The notes below the pieces were generated by a model that was not told the DNA's origin, did no database searches, and was given only the letters and a program-made list of their open reading frames with translations. This document shows positions 19,054 to 28,914 of a stretch of DNA of 64,000 bases, piece after piece. The position numbers and the translations under genes were made by a program. How positions within the stretch are numbered: the stretch's first letter is position 1; each line of letters begins with the position of its first letter. Source of the stretch: Propionibacteriaceae bacterium UBA7704 (GTDB lineage: Bacteria; Actinomycetota; Actinomycetes; Propionibacteriales; Propionibacteriaceae); NCBI GenBank assembly GCA_002482525.1, contig DLGC01000021.1, forward strand, positions 8,996 to 72,995. Reading direction: 5' to 3'.

Positions 19054-20142
19054 TCAGCCCTGCGGCTGGTAGCGGTGCTGGGTGGTGGCTGCCTGACGCT
19101 GTTGGGTGTTCCACACCGGGGTGGGCGGCGGAACCATCGCCAGGATGCGTTCGATCACCTGAGCGGAGCTGATGTTGTCGGCGACGGCGTCGAATCCCAG
19201 CACCACACGGTGACTCATGACGTCCTTGGCTACAGCCTGAACATCGGTGGGCAGCACATAGTCACGTCCGTGGATCAGTGCCAGGGCGCGCGCCGCCGCA
19301 ACCAGGCCGAGCGTGGCGCGTGGGCTGGCACCGATCTGGATGACAGAGGTGAGATCGGGCATGCCGAACTCTTCGGGGGTACGCGTGGCCAGCACCAGCC
19401 GCACCACATATTCGGCGACCAGGTTGTGCACGAACACATTGCTGGCCATGTCTTGGAGTTGGCGCACCATCTCGGGGTTGAGAACCGGGTTCGACGTGGG
19501 AGGATGCACGCTCATTCGGCGAAGAATCTCGAATTCCTCATTGCCCCGAGGGTAGGGAACGTCCACCTTGAGTAGGAACCGGTCGCGTTGCGCCTCGGGT
19601 AGCGGGTACACACCCTCGGATTCGATCGGGTTCTGGGTGGCGATGACGATGAACGGCTGCGGGACGGGGTAAGTGTCTCCGCCGATCGACACCTGCTGCT
19701 CGGCCATCAGTTCCAGCATCGCCGACTGCACCTTGGCCGGTGCGCGGTTGATCTCGTCGGCCAGCACGAAGTTGACGAAGACCGGGCCCAGGGCGATATC
19801 GAACTTCTCCTGGCTTGCCGAGTAGATCCGGGTGCCGACGATGTCTGAGGGAACCAGATCAGGGGTGAATTGGATGCGGGAGAACTTGCCGCCCACGACG
19901 GTCGCAAAGCTGCGCACCGCAAGGGTCTTGGCGACACCAGGCACGCCTTCGAGTAGGCAGTGGCCTTTGGCCAGCAGGGCGACCATGAGCTGTTCGACCA
20001 TGTGCTCCTGGCCGACGATGACCCGCTGCACCTGTTCGATCGCCTGACCCAACAATCGGGCTGCAGCGGCGGTGTCAGGCGCCGTCGAGGGGGTGGTGCC
20101 CGGCGCTAGGGGCGTTACGGGTTCGCTGCTCGGATTAGTCAC
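19054..20142 (-). CDS. MoxR-type AAA+ ATPase
   Basis: A 362-residue MoxR chaperone ATPase with Walker A GVPGVAKT, Walker B VLADEINRAP, sensor ATQNPIE and a C-terminal lid with GASPRATLGLVAAARALA. MoxR proteins remodel or mature partner proteins together with VWA-domain partners, three of which follow in the operon. The GTG at 20142 with AGGAG seven bases upstream is the start; upstream extension of the frame runs through the divergent promoter region. Confidence 0.92.
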   Translation of the reverse strand: MTNPSSEPVTPLAPGTTPSTAPDTAAAARLLGQAIEQVQRVIVGQEHMVEQLMVALLAKGHCLLEGVPGVAKTLAVRSFATVVGGKFSRIQFTPDLVPSDIVGTRIYSASQEKFDIALGPVFVNFVLADEINRAPAKVQSAMLELMAEQQVSIGGDTYPVPQPFIVIATQNPIESEGVYPLPEAQRDRFLLKVDVPYPRGNEEFEILRRMSVHPPTSNPVLNPEMVRQLQDMASNVFVHNLVAEYVVRLVLATRTPEEFGMPDLTSVIQIGASPRATLGLVAAARALALIHGRDYVLPTDVQAVAKDVMSHRVVLGFDAVADNISSAQVIERILAMVPPPTPVWNTQQRQAATTQHRYQPQG

Positions 20143-20309
20143 CGGGACACTCCTGATACTCACTGATGTTGTTACCGCAGGCGCCGCCCACGATACCGGG
20201 TGAATCCAGCATTTCGGTGTGAGCGTGCAGGCCAGGGTCGAGGATCGGCGCAAGTTGGGCTGTTACGGCACAATGGTGACGCCCGGTCAGGCTGCAACGA
20301 TGGGATGAG

Positions 20310-21200
20310 ATGAGCGAACCGACTTCCGGCGAGCCGTTGCGTCTGTCTCCGCTGCTGCCCTCCGACCCACCGAAGGTCGGCGACTTCTGGCTGGACGCGC
20401 GGCTGACCGCTGCGCCGTCCGGGGTGGCGTTCATCGGTCACGATGACGACAACACCTCGGTGATGGTCATTCTGCTGTCCGAAGGGGCCGCTGCCGACGC
20501 CGGCGCCCGGGATCGTTTCGCGGGCACCATCAACAAGCTGCACATCGATACCGTCATCGCGCGCGGCGGGCTCGGCCAAGGCGAGGGGCGGCTGAGCAGC
20601 CGGTTCCGTGCCGACGACGACGATCCCGCGATTGGTGACGACGCCCCGGCGACACCGTGGGCAGCGTTGGCCTACGACGCCTCGCCGCAGTCGTTGGCCG
20701 AGGCCAACCGGATCCTCTCCGAGGTCGACCTGTCTTTGCTGGGGCCACAGGGCACCCCGGCGGGTCCGGATTACCGCCTGCATTGGATCGACTGGTCCAG
20801 ACCCGGCATCGCCAAGGTGTGGCCGCTGCCGTGGCCCGGGCGATACGACCGATCCGGCTGGGTATCCATTCTGGTGTCGTGGCTGTTGATGCTTCTGTTG
20901 GCAGCACTGGCGATCCTGATCGCGATTCTGATCTTCCAGAACTCCTCCACCGAGCAGCCCCCGCCACCGGTTCCGACCACCCCGCCACCGTCGGCGTCCT
21001 CATCCCCGCAGTCGGGTTCACCCTCACCGCAGTCAGCCTCGCCCTCGCCACAATCGGCTTCGCCCTCGCCGGGGACCGCGAGCCCGTCGCCGTCGAAGGG
21101 ATCCGGATCGCCCTCGCCACAGACCGGCTCACCTTCGCCGCGGCCCGGCAGCGCCTCACCCAGCGGAGTGGGCTCCCCCACACCGAATTCGAAGCTGTGA
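20310..21200 (+). CDS. Single-pass membrane protein with Ser/Pro-rich tail
   Basis: A 296-residue protein with a folded N-terminal region of about 190 residues, one membrane segment (WVSILVSWLLMLLLAALAILIAILIF, about 193-218) and a low-complexity tail made of repeated SPSPQSA-like units. The tail would lie outside the cell and may span the wall or be glycosylated. The N-terminus (DSRPPKVGDFWLDARL-type start, FIGHDDDNTSVMVILLSEGAAADAGARDRF) has no function I can name. It is divergent from moxR and overlaps the HAD gene by four bases. Confidence 0.75.
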   Translation: MSEPTSGEPLRLSPLLPSDPPKVGDFWLDARLTAAPSGVAFIGHDDDNTSVMVILLSEGAAADAGARDRFAGTINKLHIDTVIARGGLGQGEGRLSSRFRADDDDPAIGDDAPATPWAALAYDASPQSLAEANRILSEVDLSLLGPQGTPAGPDYRLHWIDWSRPGIAKVWPLPWPGRYDRSGWVSILVSWLLMLLLAALAILIAILIFQNSSTEQPPPPVPTTPPPSASSSPQSGSPSPQSASPSPQSASPSPGTASPSPSKGSGSPSPQTGSPSPRPGSASPSGVGSPTPNSKL

Positions 21201-22000
21201 GTATTCCCCGCTTGATCGCCACCGACCTGGACGGCACCTTTCTGCGTCCGGACGGCACCGTGTCTGCGGTGAATGCCGCCGCGGCGGCCAAAGCGGCTGA
21301 GCGTGGCGTTCCGTTTGTGATCGCCACCGGCCGTCCGGCCCGCTGGCTCGGGGTTCTGGACGGGTTGACGACCGCCCACGCGCAGGTGATCGTCAGCAAT
21401 GGCGGCGCCGTTGTCGATCTTGCGACCCGCCGAGCACTGCAGCAATTCCCGATGACACCAGCGGTGGTGATGACCGTGGCCGAGCAATTGCGCCAAGCGA
21501 TCCCCGGCACGACCTTCGGGGTGGAAACGGCTGAGGGCTTCGGCTGCGAACCGACCTCACCGTCGCGGCAGCGTGATGAGCCGGGCCATCTGATCGGCGA
21601 GCTGCCGGACCTCATCGCAGAACTGGGCGGTGTGATCAAGATGCTCGGATTCCATCCCGAGGTGCGTTCCGAGCCGCTGACGAACCTCGCAGCCGCTGTA
21701 GTGGGCGAGCAGTTGACGCTGACTCATGCCTCGGTTCGTCAGAGCTACGGCATGATCGAACTCACCGCACCGGGCATTTCCAAGGCGAGCACCCTGGCTT
21801 TGCTATGTGAAGAACTGGGCATCGAGGCCGAGGATGTGATCGCGTTCGGCGACATGCCCAACGATGCCGAGATGCTGGCCTGGGCTGGTCGCGGCTATGT
21901 GGTCGCCAACGGCCACAACTCAATGAAGGGTTGCGGCTTCACCGAAGTCGCCAGCAACAATGACGACGGTGTCGGACGCACCATTCTGGAGCTGCTGTAG
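21197..22000 (+). CDS. HAD-superfamily phosphatase, Cof type
   Basis: A 267-residue HAD-IIB (Cof/YbiV-like) hydrolase with the nucleophile motif DLDGTF, the ATGRP motif and the metal motif GDMPNDAEML. Such enzymes dephosphorylate small sugar phosphates or nucleotides; the exact substrate cannot be inferred. The GTG at 21197 overlaps the upstream stop (GTGA). The open frame upstream in another phase of the Ser/Pro-rich gene is an artefact of GC bias. Confidence 0.88.
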   Translation: MSIPRLIATDLDGTFLRPDGTVSAVNAAAAAKAAERGVPFVIATGRPARWLGVLDGLTTAHAQVIVSNGGAVVDLATRRALQQFPMTPAVVMTVAEQLRQAIPGTTFGVETAEGFGCEPTSPSRQRDEPGHLIGELPDLIAELGGVIKMLGFHPEVRSEPLTNLAAAVVGEQLTLTHASVRQSYGMIELTAPGISKASTLALLCEELGIEAEDVIAFGDMPNDAEMLAWAGRGYVVANGHNSMKGCGFTEVASNNDDGVGRTILELL

Positions 22001-22021
22001 CTCGTGCGGCTCCGGTGTGAC

Positions 22022-24544
22022 TCAGCCGTCCAGCCGGGCGAAGGACACTGTGTGGATGACCAGTTCCTCGGCATCGTCGCATTCGTCGAGGTCGATTCGG
22101 GCGCTGATGGCCCAGTCGTGGTTGCCAGCGGGGTCGGCAATGATCTGGCGTACCTGCCATTCGCGCCCGTGCGCTTCGATGACCAGGAGGGCCGGGCCCC
22201 GCGCGTCGGCGTCGGTTCTGATCTCGTCGTGCTCGTCCCAGTAGTCGCCCAAGGCGTGATCCCAGTCCGAGCGTGTCAGCGCGCCGGCACCGGATTCCAG
22301 TCGGGCAAGCGCGTCGACATCGTCGGCGGCGGCGAGCTCCACCCGGCGGAACAGCGCGTTGCGCACCATCACACGGAAGGCCCGCGCATTGCCGGTGACA
22401 GTGTGATTCGGCGGGGTGGGTTCGGTCAGGTCGGTGCTATCGCTGGCCAGCCCGGTGAGCGCGGCCCATTCGTCCAACAAGGAACTGTCGGTAAGCCTGG
22501 TGACCTGACCGAGCCACTCGATGAGGTCTTCCAGTTCTTCGGTGCGAGCTGCCTCCGGCACGGTCTGGCGCAGCGCCCGATAGGCGTCCGACAGGTACCG
22601 CAACAGCAGGCCTTCGCTGCGTTGCAGTTTGTAGAAGGCCACATACTCGGCGAAGGTCATGACCCTCTCGAACTGGTCGCGCACCACTGACTTGGGGCTC
22701 ACCGGGCTTTCGGCCAGCCACGGGTGCTGCACGAGTTCGCGGCTGTGAACGTCGTGCAGCAACTCGGCCAGCGGCTGTGGCCAACTGACGTCTTCCAAGA
22801 TCTCTTGGCGTTCTTCGTAGTCGTAGCCGTCCGCTTTCAGTTCGGCGACCGTCTCGCCGCGGGCTTTGAACTGCTGGGCCAGCAGGATCACCTTGGGGTC
22901 CTCCAGCGTGGCCTCGATGACGCTGACCACGTCCAGGGCGTAGCTGGGTGCGGCCTGGTCCAACTCGCCGATCGCCGACAGTGCGAAGGCACTCAGCGGC
23001 TGATTGAGTGCGAAGTCGTGCTGGAGGTCCACAGCCAGGGCGTAGCGGCGTCCGCCCGGCGTCGGCTCCGGCAGCCGAGTGACCACGCCGGAGCGGATCA
23101 GTGAGCGGCCCATGGCCGCGGCGCGGCGGATCAGGCGCCGGCGCACCGCGGGATCGGTGGTGCAGGAGTCGATGAGGGTGATGAAGGCGGTGCCAGTGTC
23201 CTCGTCGCGCTGCAACAGGTTGAGCAGCAGGGAGTGGGTTACGCGCATCCGTGCCCGGAGCAGTTCCGGGGTGGACTCGATCAGTTTGGTGAAGGACGCC
23301 TCGGTGTAGTTGATGAAACCCTCCGGGGGCTTCTTGCGGCGCACACTCTTGAGCTTCTTGGCGTCGTCGGCGAACTTGGCTGCGATGCGCACATTCTCGA
23401 CTTCGTGGTCGGGGGCCTGAGCCACCACATAGCCGACCGTGTCGAATCCCGGACGGCCAGCCCGTCCGGAGATCTGATGGAACTCGCGACTGCTGAGCAG
23501 TCGACCGCGGCGTCCGTCGAACTTGGTAAGCGCGGCGAAGAGCACCGTGCGAATCGGCACATTGATCCCTACTCCGAGGGTGTCGGTGCCGCAGATGACG
23601 GTGAGGAGCCCGCGCTGAGCCAGGGTTTCGACGAGCCGTCGGTAGCGCGGCAGCATACCGGCATGGTGCACCGCGATTCCGGCATGCAGCAGTGTCGAGA
23701 GGGTCTTGCCGAAGCCGCCGGCGAACCGGAAACCGCGCAAGGCCTCGACCAGTGCGGCGCGATGGCGACGATCCACGATGCCCGAGCTGAGCAGTGATTG
23801 GGCTCGATCCACTGCTTGGGACTGGGTGGCGTGCACGACGTACACCGGCGCCTGCTGATCGCTGATCAGGCTCTGGATGGTTTCGTGAATCGGCGTAGTG
23901 GCCCACGAGTAGACCAGCGGCACCGGTCGCACGGCGTCGCTGATCGCCGCACTCGCACGCCCGGTGGCCCGGTGGAGTTCCTCGCCGAGTTGGCGGACAT
24001 CTCCCAGCGTGGCCGACATGATGACGAACTGGGCCTGCGGGAGTTCCACCAAGGGCACCTGCCAGGCCCAGCCCCGATCCCGGTCGGCAATGAAGTGGAA
24101 CTCGTCCATCACCACCTGATCGACTGCGGCGCTACGGCCCTCACGCAGCGCGATGTTGGCCAGGATCTCAGCGGTGCAACACACGATGGGGGCATCGGCA
24201 TTGACCGACGCGTCGCCGGTGACCATGCCGACATTGTGGGCTCCGAAGATGCCACACAGGGCGAAGAACTTCTCGCTGACCAGCGCCTTGATCGGTGCGG
24301 TGTAGTAGCTGCGCCCGCCCTGGGCGAGAGTCGCGAAGTGTGCTGCGGTGGCGATCAGCGATTTTCCGGACCCGGTCGGGGTTGTGACGATGACATTGGA
24401 GCCGGTGAGGATCTCCAAAATGGCCTCTTCTTGGTGCGGATACAGGCTGATGCCGTCGGCACCGGCGGCGTCGACCACAGCGGCGTACAGGGCATCAGGG
24501 TCAGCGTCGGCGGACACGCCAGCAGAGAGTCTCATCGCGCCCAT
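22022..24544 (-). CDS. Ski2-like DEAD/DEAH helicase with DUF3516 C-terminus
   Basis: An 840-residue superfamily 2 helicase with motif I TTPTGSGKS, motif II DEFH (VVMDEFHFIADRDRG), motif III SATLGD, and motif VI QISGRAGRPGFD. The long C-terminal part (about residues 430-840) corresponds to the actinobacterial DUF3516 region. RNA or DNA unwinding is likely, and the substrate unknown. It converges on the HAD gene with a 21-base gap. Confidence 0.88.
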   Translation of the reverse strand: MGAMRLSAGVSADADPDALYAAVVDAAGADGISLYPHQEEAILEILTGSNVIVTTPTGSGKSLIATAAHFATLAQGGRSYYTAPIKALVSEKFFALCGIFGAHNVGMVTGDASVNADAPIVCCTAEILANIALREGRSAAVDQVVMDEFHFIADRDRGWAWQVPLVELPQAQFVIMSATLGDVRQLGEELHRATGRASAAISDAVRPVPLVYSWATTPIHETIQSLISDQQAPVYVVHATQSQAVDRAQSLLSSGIVDRRHRAALVEALRGFRFAGGFGKTLSTLLHAGIAVHHAGMLPRYRRLVETLAQRGLLTVICGTDTLGVGINVPIRTVLFAALTKFDGRRGRLLSSREFHQISGRAGRPGFDTVGYVVAQAPDHEVENVRIAAKFADDAKKLKSVRRKKPPEGFINYTEASFTKLIESTPELLRARMRVTHSLLLNLLQRDEDTGTAFITLIDSCTTDPAVRRRLIRRAAAMGRSLIRSGVVTRLPEPTPGGRRYALAVDLQHDFALNQPLSAFALSAIGELDQAAPSYALDVVSVIEATLEDPKVILLAQQFKARGETVAELKADGYDYEERQEILEDVSWPQPLAELLHDVHSRELVQHPWLAESPVSPKSVVRDQFERVMTFAEYVAFYKLQRSEGLLLRYLSDAYRALRQTVPEAARTEELEDLIEWLGQVTRLTDSSLLDEWAALTGLASDSTDLTEPTPPNHTVTGNARAFRVMVRNALFRRVELAAADDVDALARLESGAGALTRSDWDHALGDYWDEHDEIRTDADARGPALLVIEAHGREWQVRQIIADPAGNHDWAISARIDLDECDDAEELVIHTVSFARLDG

Positions 24545-24602
24545 CGTCTCACCCCGGGCCGGCCCGAGAACCCGCCGGAGCTCCCGGCGAAACAGCGATG
24601 GC

Positions 24603-26051
24603 CTAGGAGGCTGCCGTATCGCTGAAGGCGGTCTTGGGCACGAACAACAGGGCCACCGCGGCGGCCAGTGCGGTCAGGCCACAGACCGTCCACACGGTCA
24701 CATAGCCGCTGAAGGATCCCGCAGTCTGGGCTGCGCTGCCATCGGCATGGGTGGCCAGCGCGATGCCGAACACCGCCGAGGCCACTGCCCCGCCGACAGT
24801 CTTCACCGAGTTCGTCAGCCCGGTGGCCACGCCGGTTTGTCCCAGCGGTGCAGCAGCGGCCGCCGCGGCCGGCAGTGCGGCAACCAGCGCCCCCGACCCC
24901 AGACCGGCGATGACCATGTTGGTCAACGTCTGCACATAGGTGTCGTGAAGCGGCAGGAACAGCAGATAGCCGATTGCCACCATGGCACTGGCACCGACCA
25001 GCGCCCAGCGCGGCGTGACGAATTTGGTGACCAACGGCAACGTGAGTGCCCCCACGACCAGCGACAGCACGTAGACGCCGATCAGAATCGACGTCTGCCC
25101 GCTGCTCACCCCCAGGCCGTAGCCGTAGATGGTTGGATCAGTGCGCGCGAAGGTGGACAGCGGTGCTTGGGCTCCGAGGACGCTCACGCCGAACAGGCCG
25201 GCAGTGAGGAATACCGGCCACAGCGCAGGCTGGACGAACATGCGGACGTCAACCACGGGGTCGTCGTTGCGCAGCTCCCACATCACGAAGGGGATGAACA
25301 TCAGCAGGCCCACGACGATCACCAGCCACGGCATCACGCTCGATGCACCCTGGATGCGAAGCAGGAACAGCCCGCCGGTGAAGGCCAACAGGGCGACCGC
25401 CACCAGGAGCAGACCCGCCACATCGAAGGTGCCGCCGTGCAGGTCGGGCGATTCCTTGACTCCGAACAGGATGACGAAGAAACACGCGGCCACCGCGATC
25501 GCGGGAATCCACAGGATGTACGGCAGCGGGATGACTTCGATGAGCTGGCCGGACGCCAGGGCTGCCAGGATCACCCCGATTTCCAGCGAGCCGACCAACA
25601 GACCCGCAGCGCGCCGGGTGAGCACGGCCGGGTGCCCGGTGGAACGGGCCCGGGAGTAGATGAGCGCAGTTTCCAAGGGAAGCCACACGATATAGAAGCC
25701 CTGCAGCGACCAAGCGACCAGGAACAACCAGAAGTTCCCGGTCAGCGGCATCGCGATGCTCGCGACCGCCGTCAAGGCAGTGGAGACCAGCAACATGCGC
25801 CGGTGGCCGATCATGTCGCCGAGTTTGGCGAAGGCCGGGATGACGATGGCGGCCACCATGGCCTGGCCACCTTCGAGCCAGTTCACATCGGCGTCCGGAA
25901 CCCCGAAATGGCGTGCAATATCGGTCAGCAGCGGGGTGTAGAAGCCTTGGATCACGCCACTGGTCAGCTCGACGAAGACCAGAAAACCGACCACTGCACC
26001 CAGCGCACCGAAACGGATCTTGCCGGCGTCCACCGCCACGGGTTCACTCAT
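24603..26051 (-). CDS. MFS transporter, 14-TM drug-exporter type
   Basis: A 482-residue transporter with about 14 membrane segments. The loop KLGDMIGHRRMLL matches the conserved MFS motif A, and PAFAKLGD precedes it. The family exports drugs or metabolites by proton antiport. Its start overlaps the stop of the M20 peptidase gene by eight bases, so the peptidase and exporter are co-expressed; this suggests processing and export of a small peptide-like compound, as inference. Confidence 0.85.
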   Translation of the reverse strand: MSEPVAVDAGKIRFGALGAVVGFLVFVELTSGVIQGFYTPLLTDIARHFGVPDADVNWLEGGQAMVAAIVIPAFAKLGDMIGHRRMLLVSTALTAVASIAMPLTGNFWLFLVAWSLQGFYIVWLPLETALIYSRARSTGHPAVLTRRAAGLLVGSLEIGVILAALASGQLIEVIPLPYILWIPAIAVAACFFVILFGVKESPDLHGGTFDVAGLLLVAVALLAFTGGLFLLRIQGASSVMPWLVIVVGLLMFIPFVMWELRNDDPVVDVRMFVQPALWPVFLTAGLFGVSVLGAQAPLSTFARTDPTIYGYGLGVSSGQTSILIGVYVLSLVVGALTLPLVTKFVTPRWALVGASAMVAIGYLLFLPLHDTYVQTLTNMVIAGLGSGALVAALPAAAAAAAPLGQTGVATGLTNSVKTVGGAVASAVFGIALATHADGSAAQTAGSFSGYVTVWTVCGLTALAAAVALLFVPKTAFSDTAAS

Positions 26052-27426
26052 GAGTCACTCCTGCCAGTCCGAGCATCAGTGCTCGATAGAACCGTTCACC
26101 GCGCCGCAGCGCATCGATACTGACCCGCTCATCGACTCCGTGGATGCTGGCACGCTGTGCTGCGTCCATCTGGAGCGGGGCGAAGCGATAGACATCGGCC
26201 ACGAACCGGTGCCAGTGCCGACCATCGGTGGCTGCCATCGTCAGATACGGCAGCGTTGCCACGCCGGGGTAGCTCGCTTCGACGGCGTCGATGATCAGCT
26301 TCCAGGCCGCATTGGTGGTGCTCGCCTCGGGGGTGGGCTCGTCACCTTCCACCAGTCGCACGATCACCTCGGAATCTGCAATGACTCGCCGCAGCCGAGC
26401 CATCACACTAGCGGTGCTCTCGCCAATATTGATGCGAATGTTCAGCGTGGCCGAGGCCGACGACGGCAGCACATTGGAACTGCTGCCGCCATCGAGCATG
26501 GTGGGGGCCAGCGTGGTACGCACCATGGCGGTGGCTTCATTGCCTGCGAGCGGCAGCGCCCGTGCACTGATCACCGGCGCGCGTCCCACCAGTCGGTAGG
26601 CGGCGGCATAGAGCGGCTCGGCATGGTCTGCGATGGCGCCGAAGAGTTGACTCACCGTGCGTGGGGTGTGCGGCGGGAACGGATTGCGGTTGAGTTTGGC
26701 GACCGCCTTGGCGATGCGTCCGACCGCGGTGAGGCCGGAGGGTGCCGAGGCGTGACCGCCGGTGCCGGAAGTGCTCAGTTCCACGGTCATCACGCCTTTT
26801 TCGGCCAGACCCACCATGGCGAACCAGCCCGGGACACCCGGGAACGGAATCTGGGTGATTGCGCCGCCTTCGTCGATCACGAAGGCTGGACGCACGCCGC
26901 GCTCCCGCAGCGTCTCGGCGATCAGCCGGGCGGCGTGCCCATGATCTTCTTCGTCGCCTCCCAGGCACAGCAACACCCGCATCGGGGGCGCCCAGTCCTG
27001 GGCCAGCAGGTTCTCCACCGACTCCAGCAGGGTGCACAGCGCCCCTTTGTCGTCCAGCGCGCCCCGACCGAGCACTTCGCCCTCGACGATGCGGCCTTCG
27101 AAGGGAGGGGCGCCCCATTCCGCTTCTTGACCGACCACCGGCACCACATCGAAGTGGGCCATCAGCACGACCGGTGGCTCATCGGTGGGCGTTGCCGGTG
27201 CCCAGTCGAAGACCAGGCCCAGTTCGCCGATCTTCTCCTTGGCGAGCTTGGCGTGAATCAGCGGATACAGCTCAGCGAGAAGCTGCTCGAACTCCTCGAA
27301 GACTCCCAGGCCGGTGTGGGGCAGATCGACCGAAATCGTCGGGAGTTGGATCATCCGCGACAGGCGCTCAGCGATCCCTTCCCGAGCTGGTGTGGAATCG
27401 GCCGGCGGTGGCCATTCAGCGTCCAT
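26044..27426 (-). CDS. M20-family metallopeptidase
   Basis: A 460-residue M20/M25/M40 peptidase with zinc-site motifs MAHFDVVPV (His, Asp), GRGALDDKG and LGGDEEDHG, plus a dimerisation domain insert. Cytosolic members such as carboxypeptidase PM20-like or acyl-amino-acid hydrolases cleave dipeptides or N-acyl amino acids. Length fits the Gly-X carboxypeptidase branch. It is divergent from the sirtuin gene (61-base gap) and overlaps the downstream exporter. Confidence 0.87.
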   Translation of the reverse strand: MDAEWPPPADSTPAREGIAERLSRMIQLPTISVDLPHTGLGVFEEFEQLLAELYPLIHAKLAKEKIGELGLVFDWAPATPTDEPPVVLMAHFDVVPVVGQEAEWGAPPFEGRIVEGEVLGRGALDDKGALCTLLESVENLLAQDWAPPMRVLLCLGGDEEDHGHAARLIAETLRERGVRPAFVIDEGGAITQIPFPGVPGWFAMVGLAEKGVMTVELSTSGTGGHASAPSGLTAVGRIAKAVAKLNRNPFPPHTPRTVSQLFGAIADHAEPLYAAAYRLVGRAPVISARALPLAGNEATAMVRTTLAPTMLDGGSSSNVLPSSASATLNIRINIGESTASVMARLRRVIADSEVIVRLVEGDEPTPEASTTNAAWKLIIDAVEASYPGVATLPYLTMAATDGRHWHRFVADVYRFAPLQMDAAQRASIHGVDERVSIDALRRGERFYRALMLGLAGVTHE

Positions 27427-27487
27427 GCCCGCAGCCTAACGTGGCGTTCGGGTCAGCCAGGTTACGTTCCGGGTCTAGGGTCAACCC

Positions 27488-28201
27488 ATGAGTCAACTGG
27501 CTGAGGCCATCGCAGCCTCCGAACGAATTGTGTTCTTCGGAGGCGCCGGGGTCTCCACCGAGAGCGGCATCCCTGATTTCCGCTCCGGTGGTGGTCTGTA
27601 CAGCAAGAGCATCGGCACCTTCAGTCCCGAGGAGATCCTCAGTCACTCCTTCTTCGTCAAACACACCGAGGAGTTCTTCGACTACTACCGCGCCAACCTG
27701 CTGCACCCCAAAGCCAAGCCCAACCCCGCCCATCTGGCGCTGGCCCGACTGGAGCAGGCTGGCAAGCTGACCGCCATCATCACTCAGAACATCGACGGCC
27801 TGCACCAGGCCGCGGGCTCACGAAAGGTGCTCGAGTTGCACGGCAGCGTGCATCGAAACACCTGTCGCAAGTGCGCGCGCCGGTATCGGCTGGACACCAT
27901 CTTGGAGTCCACCGGAGTGCCCACGTGCCCCTGCGGCGGGGTGATCAAACCCGATGTGGTGCTGTACGAGGAATCCCTGGATTCAGGGGTGATGACAGCT
28001 GCGGCGCACTACCTGTCGAAAGCCGACCTCCTCATCGTCGGGGGCACCTCACTGGTCGTCTACCCGGCAGCCGGACTGGTGCGATCCTTCACCGGCAATG
28101 CTCTGATCCTCATCAACAAGCAGCCCACCACCATGGACCATCTCGCGACGATGACGATCACCGAGCCCATCGGTGAGGCACTCGGTGCCGCAGTCCCCTG
28201 A
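27488..28201 (+). CDS. cobB: NAD-dependent protein deacylase, sirtuin
   Basis: A 237-residue sirtuin removing acyl groups from lysines using NAD. It has GAGVSTESGIPDFR (19-32), TQNIDGLH (99-105), the catalytic His118 in LELHGS and zinc ligands C126/C129 and C147/C149. The second pair is CPCGG rather than CxxCGG, as in the class U sirtuins common in Firmicutes, which also share IKPDVVLYEE. Likely role is control of metabolic enzymes such as acyl-CoA synthetases. Confidence 0.93.
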   Translation: MSQLAEAIAASERIVFFGGAGVSTESGIPDFRSGGGLYSKSIGTFSPEEILSHSFFVKHTEEFFDYYRANLLHPKAKPNPAHLALARLEQAGKLTAIITQNIDGLHQAAGSRKVLELHGSVHRNTCRKCARRYRLDTILESTGVPTCPCGGVIKPDVVLYEESLDSGVMTAAAHYLSKADLLIVGGTSLVVYPAAGLVRSFTGNALILINKQPTTMDHLATMTITEPIGEALGAAVP

Positions 28202-28255
28202 CCGCACGCATCGCTGCATTGGGCCGGCTTAGTGCCCGTCGGCCACAATGGCGTC

Positions 28256-28759
28256 ATGAGAAAGCTGCTGCGGTTGGATGCACACGCCAAGGCCGAGTTG
28301 AAGCAGACCTTGGGTGTGCGTCCGCAAGTATTGGCGGTCGCCACTGGTCCACACGGTCCGGTGGCGGGCTTGCCCGATCGATTGGTCTACCGAACTCCGG
28401 ACGGCTGGGCGCAACTGCCGTGGCACACCGTGGAGCGCGGGCGTTGGGACAGCGAGCAAGGGGCTTTGCTGTGGACCACCATCGACGGCACCTCAGGGTC
28501 GTTGGCACTACAGGACGCGGCGGCGCTGCTCCAACTGTTCAATGAGCGCGTCGAGGCCACCATCATGTGCGCTCAGACCGTGATGCTGGGCGGGAAACGA
28601 TCGGCCGTGGTGAGTGCCCGCCAGGACCTCACAGATCCCACTGCCCCCTTGCAGTGGCATGTCTCTGCCGGTGAGCACACCGCGCTGGCGGGATTGTCCG
28701 ACGAACCCGCGGTGAAGGCGGCCATGGCCCAACTGCGCGACGAGTACGACCTGAGCTGA
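28256..28759 (+). CDS. Conserved actinobacterial protein of unknown function
   Basis: A 167-residue soluble protein beginning MRKLLRLDAHAK. The central stretch LPDRLVYRTPDGWAQLPWHTVERGRWDSEQGALLW is a pattern I have seen in uncharacterised actinobacterial proteins, often just ahead of a tRNA. No catalytic motif is visible. The ATG at 28256 is chosen over the frame opening at 28232 because homologous proteins start close to this point. It lies 36 bases before tRNA-Asn. Confidence 0.65.
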   Translation: MRKLLRLDAHAKAELKQTLGVRPQVLAVATGPHGPVAGLPDRLVYRTPDGWAQLPWHTVERGRWDSEQGALLWTTIDGTSGSLALQDAAALLQLFNERVEATIMCAQTVMLGGKRSAVVSARQDLTDPTAPLQWHVSAGEHTALAGLSDEPAVKAAMAQLRDEYDLS

Positions 28760-28795
28760 AGTTCTGGTAACGTATCGCCCCGCGCCAGCGCGCGA

Positions 28796-28868
28796 TCCCC
28801 TGTAGCTCAATTGGCAGAGCGTCGGACTGTTAATCCGTAGGTTCCTGGTTCGAGTCCAGGCGGGGGAG
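28796..28868 (+). tRNA. tRNA-Asn (anticodon GTT)
   Basis: The acceptor stem TCCCCTG pairs with CGGGGGA, the D-arm is GCTC/GAGC, the anticodon loop is CTGTTAA and the T-arm CCTGG-TTCGAGT-CCAGG is complete. Discriminator G; CCA is not encoded. The first anticodon-stem pair is mismatched (T-T), which also tends to be weak in other tRNA-Asn genes. Confidence 0.95.
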
Positions 28869-28914
28869 CTTCTGTTTTCCGTGGCCGCACGGACCTGAAG
28901 GGTAGGGTGCCCTG

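Noticed and set aside
20657..21196. Upstream extension of the HAD phosphatase frame
   Set aside because: It overlaps the Ser/Pro-rich membrane-protein gene in another frame; HAD homologues start just before DLDGT.
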